Assembly (NCBI RefSeq): GCF_000011365.1
Contig: NC_004463.1
Location: 1,846,001 to 1,910,000, forward strand
From: Bradyrhizobium diazoefficiens USDA 110
Lineage (GTDB): Bacteria; Pseudomonadota; Alphaproteobacteria; Rhizobiales; Xanthobacteraceae
Direction of reading: 5' to 3'
DNA length: 64,000 bases
The translations under genes were made by a program, and so were the position numbers. Below are positions 1-8,844 of the stretch, in pieces. The notes below the pieces were generated by a model that worked only from the letters and a program-made list of their open reading frames with translations, did no database searches and was not told the DNA's origin. The first letter of the stretch is position 1; each line of letters begins with the position of its first letter.

Positions 1-206
1 TGTTTGATGTTCATCCGAACCAGATCACGATCTGGAAAAACCAGCTCCTGGAAGGCGCCGCCGGCGTGTTTGGGCATGACAAGACATCGGCCGAGACGCC
101 GGTCGATTTGAAGGCGTTACATGCCAAGATCGGCGAGCTGGCGTTGGAAAACGATTTTTTGTCCGGCGCGCTCACCAAGGCGGGCCTGCTGAGCGCAAAG
201 CGATGA
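1..206 (+). CDS. IS3-family OrfA, C-terminal part (partial at window edge)
   Basis: Encodes the end of the helix-turn-helix protein OrfA. Residues match the C-terminal two thirds of the 101-residue OrfA at 51235-51540, including the NQITIWKNQLLEG segment and the terminal LLSAKR. The stop at 204-206 overlaps the orfB start at 203 (ATGA), the usual IS3 arrangement in which OrfAB transposase is made by -1 frameshifting. Only the 5' part is missing, because of the window edge. Confidence 0.85.
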   Translation, partial: FDVHPNQITIWKNQLLEGAAGVFGHDKTSAETPVDLKALHAKIGELALENDFLSGALTKAGLLSAKR

Positions 207-307
207 TCGACCGCGGTCATGATCTTTCTATCGTGCGCCAGGCGAAGGTCCTGAAGCTGGCTCGCAGCACGGTCTACTATGAACCTCGGCCAGTTTCGGC
301 CGAGGAC
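203..307 (+). pseudogene. IS3-family OrfB transposase, first 35 codons only
   Basis: Starts MIDRGHDLSIVRQAK exactly like the intact orfB at 51537, then loses identity at codon 36 where IS21 sequence begins. The open frame continues briefly into IS21 DNA. The DDE catalytic domain is absent, so this is not functional. Confidence 0.85.
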
Positions 308-411
308 TGCGCGTTTCGCGGGATCGTGAGCAAGGCTTTCGGAGCCTTGCAGCGCTTCGGCCGACAACTCAACCGGCTTAGGGATGACCTCGTGGTTAAC
401 GAGGAAGTCCA

Positions 412-1791
412 ATGCCTACCCAGAGATTGTCGATGCGCCGGATCAAGGAAGTCCTTCGGTTAAAACATTTTCAAGGCCTGCCAGAGCGGGCCATCGCGCG
501 GAGCGTGGGCGTCAGCAACGGCGTTGTGCACAGCTACCTGAGCCGCGCCCGCTCTGCTGGGTTGAGCTGGCCGCTTCCGGAGGGAATGACCGATGAAGAC
601 CTGGAGCTTTTGCTTTTCCCGGCCCCACGACCAGCGTCTCAGAGCCCGCAGCGGCCGGTGCCCGACTGGAGCTACATCGATAAAGAGCTCCGCCGGCGCA
701 ACGTAACCCGTCGCCTGCTCTGGGAGGAGTATCGCGCCGTTAATCCCGACGGTTTCGGGTACACGTGGTTCTGCACTACCTACGAGGCCTGGAAGGGGCG
801 GGTCCGACCTTCGATGCGGCAGATTCATCTGGGCGGCGAGAAGGTGTTCGTGGATTTCGCCGGCGACACCATGGACATCGTCGATCCCCTGACCGGGGAA
901 GTGCAGCCGATGAAGCTGTTCGTCGCGGCGATGGGCGCTTCGAACTACACCTACGCCGAGGCCTGCCCCAGCGAGAGCTTGGCCGACTGGATCCGGGCCC
1001 ACGTCAACTTGTTCACGTTTTTGAGCGGAACGCCGACGTTCGTGGTCTGCGACAACCTCAAAGCCGCCGTCAGCAACCCCGACCGCTACGATCCCGGCCT
1101 CAATCGCACTTATGCCGAGATGGCGAGCCATTACGGCACGGCCATTCTCGCCGCACGGCCGCGGCGCCCAAAAGACAAGGCGAAGGTCGAGGTCGCGGTG
1201 CAAATCGCCCAGCGCTGGATTCTGGCCCGGCTGCGCAATCAGCGCTTCTTTTCCCGGGCCGAGCTCAACGCCGCCATCAAGACACTCGTCGACGAACTCA
1301 ATGCTCGTCAAATGCGTGGCTTCGGCTCAAGCCGCGCCGAACTGTTTGCCGAACTCGACAAACCCAAGCTAACCCCGCTGCCAGATCAGCCTTATGCCTT
1401 CGCACGCTGGAAGCGCTGCCGCCTCGCTCCCGATTATCATGTCGAGGTCGACGGCCATTGGTACTCCGCGCCGTATCGTCTGATTGGCGAGCTGGTCGAT
1501 GCCCGTATCGACGATCGGACGGTCGAGATCTTCCACAAGGGCCAGCGGATCGCCAGCCATGCCCGCGCGCCCAACCGACGCGGACACACCACCATCGCCG
1601 ACCACATGCCCAGCGCCCATCGCCGCTACGGCAAATGGACCCCCGCCGCGGTGATCGCCGCCGGCGAGCGGATCGGTCCTTCGACAGCAGCGTTTTTCCA
1701 GGCCGTGATCGACGCCCGGCCCCATCCAGAACAAGGCTTTCGAACCTGCCTTGGCATTCTGGCGCTCGTCAAAAGCTACGGCGCCGACTGA
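412..1791 (+). CDS. istA: IS21-family transposase IstA
   Basis: 459-residue DDE transposase of the IS21 family. The N-terminal 50 residues form a helix-turn-helix (ERAIARSVGVSNGVVHSYL). The rve-type catalytic core follows, with likely acidic residues in VFVDFAGDTMD, FVVCDNLKAAV and KDKAKVEVAV. The C-terminal part (HVEVDGHWYSAPYRL) is the usual IstA beta-barrel segment. The frame is open and full length, unlike the copy at 29114-30352, which has lost its N-terminus. The ATG at 412 is the first in frame after the left end. Transposition also needs IstB, which is frameshifted here. Confidence 0.9.
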   Translation: MPTQRLSMRRIKEVLRLKHFQGLPERAIARSVGVSNGVVHSYLSRARSAGLSWPLPEGMTDEDLELLLFPAPRPASQSPQRPVPDWSYIDKELRRRNVTRRLLWEEYRAVNPDGFGYTWFCTTYEAWKGRVRPSMRQIHLGGEKVFVDFAGDTMDIVDPLTGEVQPMKLFVAAMGASNYTYAEACPSESLADWIRAHVNLFTFLSGTPTFVVCDNLKAAVSNPDRYDPGLNRTYAEMASHYGTAILAARPRRPKDKAKVEVAVQIAQRWILARLRNQRFFSRAELNAAIKTLVDELNARQMRGFGSSRAELFAELDKPKLTPLPDQPYAFARWKRCRLAPDYHVEVDGHWYSAPYRLIGELVDARIDDRTVEIFHKGQRIASHARAPNRRGHTTIADHMPSAHRRYGKWTPAAVIAAGERIGPSTAAFFQAVIDARPHPEQGFRTCLGILALVKSYGAD

Positions 1792-1796
1792 CCGGA

Positions 1797-2500
1797 ATGG
1801 CCAAGGCCTTCGAGGAGCAGCGCCGATCGCCCGATCTCGAAGCCCTGCCGTTCGAAGATCGCATCGGCCTGTTGGTCGACCGCGAAGCCGCCGAACGCGA
1901 CACCAGGCGGCTCACCACGCGCCTCAAGATCGCCGCACTGCGCCAGACTGCTTGCGTCGAGGACGTCGATCTGCGCACCCCGCGGGGCATCGACCGCGCC
2001 GTTTTCGCCAAACTCGTCGAAGGTCGCTGGATCGATCGCCACGAGAATTTGCTCGTCACCGGGGCAACCGGCCTGGGCAAAAGTTGGTTAGCCTGCGCGC
2101 TCGGCCACAAGGCCTGCCGCGACAACCGATCAGTCCTCTATCATCGCGTTCCAAGGCTGTTCGAGGCGCTCGCGCGCGGAGACGGACGCTACGCCCGGCT
2201 CCTCAAAAGCCTCGGCCGCGCTCAGCTTCTGATTTTGGATGATTGGGGACTATCGGTGCTCACCGCCGCGGAACGCCGCGATCTGCTCGAAATCCTCGAG
2301 GACCGACATGGCCGCGCATCCACCATCGTCACAAGTCAGCTCCCGTGGACACCTGGCATGGAGCCATTGGGGACCCCACGGTCGCCGACGCCATTCTCGA
2401 TCGCCTCGTCCACAACGCCCACCGCCTCCAGCTCACCGGAGAAAGCATGCGAAAACGCAGCGCCAAAACCATCACCCTTGACGGCCAACCAGAACACTGA
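1797..2500 (+). pseudogene. istB: IS21-family helper ATPase IstB, frameshifted
   Basis: IstB is the AAA+ ATPase that assists IstA in target capture. The Walker A region is LLVTGATGLGKSWLA and Walker B is LLILDDWGL. At about 2341 the conserved sequence moves from one frame to another: the first frame ends in an unrelated tail to 2522, whereas the expected continuation [20 protein letters not shown] runs in the -1 frame and stops at 2500. A single base missing in the run CTCCCG explains it. The inverted copy at 28399-29108 has the same lesion, so it predates duplication. No slippery heptamer is obvious, so programmed frameshifting looks unlikely. Confidence 0.85.
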
Positions 2501-2527
2501 CTCTATCTCCCATCGGCCGTAGCGGGC

Positions 2528-2597
2528 TGCTCACGATCGTCTGAATTCAGTGCTCACGATCGCGCGAAATCGATGCTCACGATCCGTGAAATCCGCA
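2528..2597 (+). repeat. IS21 right-end multiple terminal repeats
   Basis: Three copies of TGCTCACGATC spaced about 22 bp apart (starting near 2528, 2551 and 2574). The left end has the inverse GATCGTGAGCA once. These are the presumed IstA-binding sites. Confidence 0.75.
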
Positions 2598-2701
2598 GAT
2601 GCTCCCGGTGCGGGTCTATCGAGGGCTGTAAAGGGTGGTTTGTTGCTGATCGCCAGCATGCCAGATCGAAGCCCTGGTTCATATTTTGAAAGTGAGAACG
2701 G

Positions 2702-5700
2702 ATGGATTTCCCCTCGACCAAGCGGGTGCGTGAACAATCGGACAGCACGGGCCCGCAAGAGAGCTCACCCGCGGCTCCGTCCGCAGCCGCGGCGACCTTT
2801 GAGCGGCAATTGAGCGAGATCGGCAGTTCAGGTGAAGGTGATGGAGCAATGCCGGCCGCCTCGACGCCGCAGCCGGCTCAGTCAAAAGGGATTCTGAGAA
2901 GGCTCAGCAAAAGCCCCCTTTATTCCCAGGATGCTCCCCTTATTTTGGGGCTTGAGAAGGCCCTCATCAAGGGCGGGGCCGCCAAAGGCACCGCACGAAA
3001 TAATCTATATTCTCTTCGCAGCTTTGGCCAGTGGCTCTTCGCAAATAACAAAGATCCCATTGCTGCTCGGCTCGACGACGAAGAGTCGCTGACCGTTGAT
3101 GCGCGCGTGTTCGAAAAGCGTCCCGCGACACTCCTTAGGGCAATAGACCATCTCAGGACCTCGCGGTCGACGGGCGGAATCGTGCCGATCGCAGGCCGCA
3201 CTGAGTTGCATCCTTATCCCCAGGACGCAGCTCTGATCGAAGGGTACAAAAACGACGCAGCGACAGATACCGGCAAGAAGGATGCAAGCAAGAATGCAAC
3301 TGCTCTTCGCAGTTTCAGCGACTACCTGCGTGAAAACAGCAAGAAGGGCATTGCTGCTCGTCTTTCAGACGAGGCGTTGGATGGAGATGTCAAGAGCTAT
3401 AAGAGGGCCCCCGGTGCTGATTCAAGGATCGGTGCCGCTCTGGCTCATCTCCGAAAATCGCAGGCGGGCGCTAAGGCGATGGAGCTCGAGCGCCATATTG
3501 ATTCCGAAGACGCGGCCCTGAAGGAGTCGAGGCGGGTCGGCGACGCTGCTGCGCAGCACAGTTCGTTGCAGAAAGCTGGCAGTTGGCCAGAGGAATTGCT
3601 TCCTGCGGAAGGCCATGATCAGAATTTGCTTTTGGGTCCGATGGACGAACCCGGCCCGCCGTCCTCGGCGCCGCAACCGGCTCAGTCAACTGGGGTTGCG
3701 ATAGGGCACAAGAAGCGGCCTCTTCATTCCGAGGATGTTCCCCTTATTGCGGGGTTTGAGGAGGCCCTCCGGAATGGGAGCGCCGCCGAACGCACCGTCC
3801 GAAACTATCTATCTTCTCTTCGCAGCTTTGGCCAGAGGCTCTACGCAAATAACAAAAAGAGCATTTTTGCTCGGCTCGACGACGAAGAGTCACTGACCGC
3901 TGATGCGCGCGAGTTGTTCGAAAAGCGTCCCGCGACACTCCTTAGGGCAATAGACCATCTCAGGACCTCGCGGTTGACGGGCGGAATCGTGCCGATCGCA
4001 GGCCGCACTGAGTTGCATCCTTATCCCCAGGACGCAGCTCTCATCGAAGAGTACAAAAACGAAGCAGCGACAGATACCGGCAAGAAGGAAGAAGCCAGGA
4101 AGGATGCAACGGCTCTTCGCAGTTTCAGTGACTACCTGCGTGAAAACAACAAGAAGGGCATTGCTGGTCGGCTTTCAGGCAAGGCGCTGGATGGAGATGT
4201 CAAGAGCTATAAGAAGGACGCCGGTGCTGATTCGAGGATCGGTGCCGCTCTGGCTCATCTCCGAAAATCACAGGCGGGCCCTAAAGCGATGGAGCTCGAG
4301 CGCCATATTGATCCCGAAGACGCGGCCCTGATGGAGTCGAGACAGGTCGGCGACGCCGCTGCGCAGCACAGTGCGTGGCAGAAAGCTGGCAGTTGGCCAG
4401 AGGAATTGCTTCCTGCGGAAGGCCACGATCAGGATTTGGGCCGGATGGACGAACCCGGCCCGTCGTCCTCGGCGCCGCAGCCGGCTCAGTCAACTGGAAT
4501 TTTGATAGGGCACGACAAGCAGCCTCTTCATACCGAGGATGCTCCCCTTATTTCGGGGCTTGAGGAGGCCCTCCGTAATGGGAACGCCGCCGAACGCACT
4601 GCCAGGGGCTATGTACGTACTCTTCTCAGCTTTGGCCACTGGCTCTTCGCAAATAACAAAGATCCCATTGCTGCTCGGCTCGACGACGAAAAGTCACTGA
4701 CCGCTGATGCGCGCGAGTTCATCGGAAAGGGTAATCCCTTAAGGCTTCTTGCGGCGATAGTTCATCTCCGAACCTCGCAGTCGACGGGCGGAGTCGTGCG
4801 GATCGCAGGCCGCACTGAGTTGCATCCTTATCCCCAGGACGCGGCTCTCATCGAAGAGTACAAAAACGAAGCAGCGACAGATACCGGCAAGAAGGATGCA
4901 AGCAGGAAGGATGCAACTGCTCTTCGCAGTTTCAGCGACTACCTGCGTGACAACAACAGGCCGGGCATTGCTGCTGGGCTCGGCACGTCGTTTGATGGAG
5001 ATGTCGAGAGCTATAGGAAGGTCGCCGGTGCTGATTCCAGGATTGGTGCCGCACTGGCTCGTCTCCGAAAATCGCAGGCCGGCGCTGAGGCGATGGAGCA
5101 CGAGCGCCATATTGATCCCGAAGAGGCGGCCCTGAGGGAGTCGAGGCGGGTCGGCGACGCCGCTGCGCAGCACATTGCGTCGCAGAAGGGTGGCAGTTGG
5201 CCAGAGGAATTGCTTCCTGCGGAAGGCCATGATCAGGATTTGCTTTTGGGGCTGATGGATGAACCCGGCCCGTCGTCCTCGGCGCCGCAGTCGGCTCAGT
5301 CAACTTGGATTGTGATAGGGAAGAGGAAGCAGCCTCTTTATTCCGTGGATGCTCCCCTTATTTCGGGGCTTGAGAGGGCCCTCATCAAGGGCGGGTTCAG
5401 CAAATCCGCTGCCGAGCAGCACGGAGGTTCCCTTCGTAGCTTTAGCCGTTGGCTTTTCGCAAAAGAAAAACCGAGCATTCGTGATCGGCTCGACAATAAG
5501 TCGCTGACCGATGGCGGTGAGGTGCTCGAGTTCACCGGAGAGGGTAATCCAAAGAGACTCGTTCAGGCAATCGACTATCTCCGGACCTTGCGGTCGACGG
5601 GCGAAGTGCCGATCTCACGACGCGCTAAGCTGAATCCTCACCCCCAGAACGTGGCCTTTATCAATCCCGAAGACACGGTACTGATGGAGCCGAGGCGCGT

Positions 5701-7852
5701 CGACGCCGCCGCTGCGCAGCACAGCGCGTCGCAGGAAACTGGCCGTCGGCCAGAGGAGCTTCCCGCGGAAGGCCGCGATCAGGATTTGCTTTTGGGGCTG
5801 ATGGACGAACCCCGCTCGTCGTCATCTCTCGAGCCAGCCGCGCGCCATGACCAGGCACCGGATCCCGGAGAGCCCGACCGCCAGCAGTCCCCGGACGAGC
5901 CGATGGCTGCGCTTGCCAGGAGCAACCGCCTGCCAAGCGAGGAGGTCCTCATCAACGATGAGCATGACACAGCTGAGTTGAGGCCAGCGAAGAGGCAGAG
6001 GACCCTAAACAATCCGCAAGGCGTTGCCGGCGAGCGGCAGCTGAGCGAGATCGCCAATTCAGGCGGCCAGCCGACACCGGCGCCTACCCATCAACAGGGT
6101 ACGTCGTCATGGGAGACGCAGCCGATGCTGCTGCGGAGCGGCTACGAAGATGTCACGGCGCCGCATGCGGTCGCGATGTACGTCGGGGGCGCCGCTGCGC
6201 AGCACAGCGCGCGGCAGCGAGCTGTCAGTCGGCCATTGGTCCTCCCGGAAGGTTACGATCAGGATCTGCGCTTAATGGTGGAAGACGGCCCATCGTGGCC
6301 CGAGGTTCCTCCTGAGCAGGCGCAGGACATAGTCCAAGCTGGGCAGGAACCTGCCCGGCCGACCGTGGAAGCAGCGCCAACGCACTCTGCCAGGGCTCGC
6401 TCAAATACCTACGGCGGTATTGAGGTGTCGTTTAATCCGAATTCGCCCGCATCATTTGAGTTGCGTGACAATGCTTGCAGCCCGGCGCCTGGCTTTCCGC
6501 CGCCGTTTGCCGGGCCGGTACCGGGGCATCACCAGGGCGCTCAACAGCTCGGCTCGCCGCAGGGGCTTTCTCCGGTGTCCGCCCACTCGGACGATGACGC
6601 TTTGGCGTGGTTGAGCGAGGAGCTTGCGCGGCAGATGCAAGAACCGGCATCACCATCAACTGCCAGGGCTCAGGATCTCTATCGTGGATTTGAGGCACTC
6701 CTTGATCCGGATGTGGCCGAGTTGGATGACAGTGCTCACTTTGCGCCAGCGCCTTCTGCCAGGGCTTGCTCAGACACCTACGGCGGTCTTGAGGTATCGT
6801 TTAATCCGAATTCGCCCACATCATTTGAGTTGCGCGACAATGCTTGGAGCCGGGCGCCTGGCTTTCCGCCGCCGTTTGCCGGGCCGGTACCGGGGCATCA
6901 CCAGGGCGCTCGACAGCTCGGCTCGCCGCAGGGGCTTTCTCCGGTGTCCGCCCACTCGGACGATGACGCTTTGGCGTGGTTGAGCGAGGAGCTTGCGCGG
7001 CAGATGCAAGAACCGGCATCACCATCAACTGCCAGGGCTCAGGATCTCTATCGTGGGTTTGGGGCACTGCTTGATCCGGATGCGGCCGAGTTGGATGACA
7101 GTGCTCACTTTGCGCCAGCGCCTTCTGCCAGGGCTCGTTCAGACACCTACGACGGTCTTCCATTGGTTGATCTGACCGCGCCCGCACCGTCCCCATTGCG
7201 CGACGATATCGTGCGGCGGTTTCCGATCACCTCCTCCGATGCTCAGATCGGGGCGTTGAATCCGATAGCCTTGTCCCATAACCGCGGGCTGGTGCTCGAG
7301 CACACGGAATGGCTGGGCGACGAGCATATCCTCAGGGATTACCAGCTTCAGGAGCTGGATTTGCAGAGGAGCGATTCGGATCTCGCCGCCCGGACGCGGT
7401 TCGTAGATCCCCTCGAAGCGCTGCGGCTGCGCCTGGGCGCGGAGAGCGACGTGCTACGCGTATTCCATCGCATCGTCCATGATCGGCGTGATAACGATAC
7501 AGCCGACTTCCTGTTGCTGCCAGTGAACGATGCCAGTGCTACGGACCGCGGCAGGCATTGGTCGCTGCTGTTCGTTGATCGCAGCAACCGGCAACGGCCT
7601 GTCGCCTATCACTACGATTCCTACGGGAGATACAACGAGACGCATGCAAGACAACTCGCAGAAAGGCTGAACCTCGCCCTGCAGCCCGCCGGCATGGCCC
7701 AGCAGCAGAACACTTGTGATTGCGGCGTCTTTGTCGTGGACGGCACGCGGGAGCTGGTTAGGCAATTGGCGCAAGGACGGGAGCCAGACCAGCTGAACCT
7801 CAGCAACGTCGTTGCCAATCGGCAGGCACTGCAAGCGCGACTCAGGGGTTGA
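2702..7852 (+). CDS. nopD: NopD-like type III effector with Ulp1/C48 SUMO-protease domain (repeat-rich, 1716 aa)
   Basis: Giant modular protein. Residues 1-65 are Ser/Pro/Ala-rich, as in secretion signals. Residues ~70-1000 hold tandem units of about 268 residues, each with two integrase-SAM-like helical modules (e.g. LRSFGQWLFANNKDPIAARL). Near residues 1080-1110 a basic stretch (LRPAKRQRTLNNPQ) could be a nuclear localisation signal. Two 123-residue repeats follow, then a C-terminal Ulp1-type cysteine protease with H1619 (HWSLL), D1639 (YDSY), QQQN and C1674 (CDCGVFV). The set of repeats, NLS and Ulp domain is that of rhizobial NopD/Bel2-5 and Xanthomonas XopD, which cleave SUMO in plant nuclei. 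The ATG at 2702 follows GAAAGTGAG, as in the paralogue at 20351. IS21 ends only 105 bp upstream and no tts box is seen in that gap, so expression is uncertain. Confidence 0.85.
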   Translation: MDFPSTKRVREQSDSTGPQESSPAAPSAAAATFERQLSEIGSSGEGDGAMPAASTPQPAQSKGILRRLSKSPLYSQDAPLILGLEKALIKGGAAKGTARNNLYSLRSFGQWLFANNKDPIAARLDDEESLTVDARVFEKRPATLLRAIDHLRTSRSTGGIVPIAGRTELHPYPQDAALIEGYKNDAATDTGKKDASKNATALRSFSDYLRENSKKGIAARLSDEALDGDVKSYKRAPGADSRIGAALAHLRKSQAGAKAMELERHIDSEDAALKESRRVGDAAAQHSSLQKAGSWPEELLPAEGHDQNLLLGPMDEPGPPSSAPQPAQSTGVAIGHKKRPLHSEDVPLIAGFEEALRNGSAAERTVRNYLSSLRSFGQRLYANNKKSIFARLDDEESLTADARELFEKRPATLLRAIDHLRTSRLTGGIVPIAGRTELHPYPQDAALIEEYKNEAATDTGKKEEARKDATALRSFSDYLRENNKKGIAGRLSGKALDGDVKSYKKDAGADSRIGAALAHLRKSQAGPKAMELERHIDPEDAALMESRQVGDAAAQHSAWQKAGSWPEELLPAEGHDQDLGRMDEPGPSSSAPQPAQSTGILIGHDKQPLHTEDAPLISGLEEALRNGNAAERTARGYVRTLLSFGHWLFANNKDPIAARLDDEKSLTADAREFIGKGNPLRLLAAIVHLRTSQSTGGVVRIAGRTELHPYPQDAALIEEYKNEAATDTGKKDASRKDATALRSFSDYLRDNNRPGIAAGLGTSFDGDVESYRKVAGADSRIGAALARLRKSQAGAEAMEHERHIDPEEAALRESRRVGDAAAQHIASQKGGSWPEELLPAEGHDQDLLLGLMDEPGPSSSAPQSAQSTWIVIGKRKQPLYSVDAPLISGLERALIKGGFSKSAAEQHGGSLRSFSRWLFAKEKPSIRDRLDNKSLTDGGEVLEFTGEGNPKRLVQAIDYLRTLRSTGEVPISRRAKLNPHPQNVAFINPEDTVLMEPRRVDAAAAQHSASQETGRRPEELPAEGRDQDLLLGLMDEPRSSSSLEPAARHDQAPDPGEPDRQQSPDEPMAALARSNRLPSEEVLINDEHDTAELRPAKRQRTLNNPQGVAGERQLSEIANSGGQPTPAPTHQQGTSSWETQPMLLRSGYEDVTAPHAVAMYVGGAAAQHSARQRAVSRPLVLPEGYDQDLRLMVEDGPSWPEVPPEQAQDIVQAGQEPARPTVEAAPTHSARARSNTYGGIEVSFNPNSPASFELRDNACSPAPGFPPPFAGPVPGHHQGAQQLGSPQGLSPVSAHSDDDALAWLSEELARQMQEPASPSTARAQDLYRGFEALLDPDVAELDDSAHFAPAPSARACSDTYGGLEVSFNPNSPTSFELRDNAWSRAPGFPPPFAGPVPGHHQGARQLGSPQGLSPVSAHSDDDALAWLSEELARQMQEPASPSTARAQDLYRGFGALLDPDAAELDDSAHFAPAPSARARSDTYDGLPLVDLTAPAPSPLRDDIVRRFPITSSDAQIGALNPIALSHNRGLVLEHTEWLGDEHILRDYQLQELDLQRSDSDLAARTRFVDPLEALRLRLGAESDVLRVFHRIVHDRRDNDTADFLLLPVNDASATDRGRHWSLLFVDRSNRQRPVAYHYDSYGRYNETHARQLAERLNLALQPAGMAQQQNTCDCGVFVVDGTRELVRQLAQGREPDQLNLSNVVANRQALQARLRG
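2929..5640 (+). repeat. Tandem 804/804/810-bp coding repeats
   Basis: The phrase GGATGCTCCCCTTAT (GGATGTTCCCCTTAT in unit 2) recurs at 2929, 3733, 4537 and 5347, giving periods of 804, 804 and 810 bp. Each period encodes an A module (DAPLI...LRTS) and a B module (PYPQDAALIE...LRKSQAG). The fourth unit has A only, then diverges. Near-identity over long stretches implies recent expansion. Confidence 0.9.
6389..7126 (+). repeat. Two tandem 369-bp coding repeats
   Basis: Units 6389-6757 and 6758-7126 are almost identical, with a partial third beginning at 7127. Each encodes about 123 residues, including SFNPNSP, GPVPGHHQGA and LAWLSEELARQMQEPASPS. One diverged unit of the same kind is present in the paralogue near 23585-23950. 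Confidence 0.9.
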
Positions 7853-7869
7853 TGTCGCCGTGGGCGGAC

Positions 7870-8024
7870 CCTCGCGGCGCTTCTCTTTGAGCTTGAATGA
7901 CGGCTGGAAGAAGTTCACCAGCAGGCGCGCCGCGGCGTAGAGACGTGCCATCACGCGGGCCGTCTCGCCCCCGTCGAAGCGCCCGTATCCGACGAGCCGC
8001 CGGACCACCGACAGCGCGATGCGG
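7870..8024 (-). pseudogene. Transposase/integrase C-terminal scrap
   Basis: On the minus strand an open stretch reads FDGGETARVMARLYAAARLL, then VNFFQPSFKLKEKRREG. It resembles the C-terminal half of integrase-core transposases common in rhizobia. It has no start and is fused to a ParB-like scrap upstream. It lies just after the stop of the effector gene. Confidence 0.45.
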
Positions 8025-8178
8025 TTGTCGGCAAGGGCGAGCGCGCGACGCTGCGCTTCGGAAAGACCGGTCAGCTGACCGGCGCCTCGAGGAGACCGAG
8101 CTTTCGCGCGGCCAGGTATCGGCCTTCGCCCGCGATGATCGTGCCATCGCTGTCGACGAGCAGCGGGTACCGTCAAGT
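8024..8178 (-). pseudogene. ParB/Spo0J-like nuclease-domain fragment, frameshifted
   Basis: Minus-strand translation gives LLVDSDGTIIAGEGRYLAAR and KLGLLEAP, then, after a stop and frame change, LTGLSEAQRRALALADNRIA. This is the signature of ParB-like N-terminal domains found with plasmid or ICE DNA methylases and partition proteins. Only about 50 codons remain, with at least one frameshift. Confidence 0.55.
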
Positions 8179-8214
8179 TAACGAATTGGAGCGGCCGAGG
8201 GGTAGACGACCGGC

Positions 8215-8535
8215 ATGCCGACCGCCCGGGACCCTCTTTATCGCCGCCATCGCTTCCCATCGGAAGTGATCAGCTATGCCGTTTGGTTGTATTTCCGGTT
8301 TCCCAGCGGCTCATGAAGAAGCTCTTGAAATCCGCCGGCACGCCGCCGCGCGTGATGATCACGGACAAGCGTTCGCACGGCGCTGCGAGGGCGAAGATGG
8401 GCTTTTTCGTCGAACATCGCCAGCACAGAGCTCTCAACAATCGGGCTGAGAATTCTCATCAGCCGACGCGGCAACGCGGCGGATCATGAAGCGTTTCAAA
8501 TCGTCCCGTCAGGCTCAACGGTTTCTGTCACTTCA
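8215..8535 (+). pseudogene. IS6-family transposase remnant (internally deleted)
   Basis: Begins MPTARDPLYRRHRFPSEVIS, like IS6/IS240-type transposases, but after FRFP it jumps to the C-terminal half (LLKSAGTPPRVMITDK, then [15 protein letters not shown] and [13 protein letters not shown]) in a different frame. Most of the DDE core is deleted. The same C-terminal piece appears at 17300-17530. Confidence 0.75.
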
Positions 8536-8586
8536 CGTTCCAGGCATCGTAAGTGGATCCGTAATCCCCGGGAAATTGACGAAACC

Positions 8587-8844
8587 TCAGACTCTCTCCT
8601 CAGCAGAGGTGTATCCGCGCCTGCGCTTGGCGCGCTCCAGCCGTCCGAATGCTTCGCCCGCTTCAGCGCTGGCATCGAAAGTCTGCACCATCGTCTGGCC
8701 GGTCGTGCCGATCCGGCCCCAGTCGCGGATCAGCGAGACCCCGCCGAACAAGGTCGGTTGGATCGAAAGCAAGTAAAACCGCCGCATGTTGCGGGTGGTG
8801 TCGATGCGGCGAAGGTGAAGCGGCCCTAGCTTAAGGTTCGGCAT
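8587..8844 (-). CDS. WGR-domain protein (85 aa)
   Basis: Small single-domain protein. It starts MPNLKLGPLHLRRID and contains FYLLSIQPTLFGGVSLIRDW, then GRIGTTGQTMVQTF, the signature of the WGR domain (Trp-Gly-Arg). WGR modules occur in poly(ADP-ribose) polymerases, where they contact DNA ends, and as stand-alone proteins in Proteobacteria, especially rhizobial plasmids and islands, with unknown function. The Met at 8844 is preferred over the upstream in-frame Met at 8880 because family members start close to the L-x-R-I-D motif. The C-terminus ends soon after KRRRGY, as in the family. No operon partner is visible. Confidence 0.75.
   Translation of the reverse strand: MPNLKLGPLHLRRIDTTRNMRRFYLLSIQPTLFGGVSLIRDWGRIGTTGQTMVQTFDASAEAGEAFGRLERAKRRRGYTSAEERV

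Larger units (their letters stand above)
1..307 (+). mobile_element. IS3-family element fragment (copy A), cut by IS21
   Basis: This stretch matches the central part of the complete IS3-family element at 51147-52510: the end of orfA and the first 35 codons of orfB. Identity stops at about 307, where the left end of an IS21-family element begins. The rest of this IS3 copy is not found beyond the IS21 right end at 2597, so material was lost here. The upstream part lies outside the window. Confidence 0.9.
308..2597 (+). mobile_element. IS21-family insertion sequence, copy A
   Basis: Contains istA and istB in the IS21 order with a 5-bp gap between them. The left end starts TGCGCGTTTCGCGGG and continues ATCGTGAGCA. 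The right end is its near-complement (TGCTCACGATCCGTGAAATC, then CGCA), ending at 2597. The right end carries three spaced TGCTCACGATC repeats, typical of IS21 transposase-binding ends. No target duplication can be checked on the left because it abuts a truncated IS3. A second, truncated copy lies inverted at 28302-30352. Confidence 0.9.

Noticed and set aside
765..2522. 585-codon plus-strand open frame across IS21
   Set aside because: Only its 3' third (from 1797) is IstB; the first part is a shadow of istA in another frame with Arg-rich, motif-free sequence.
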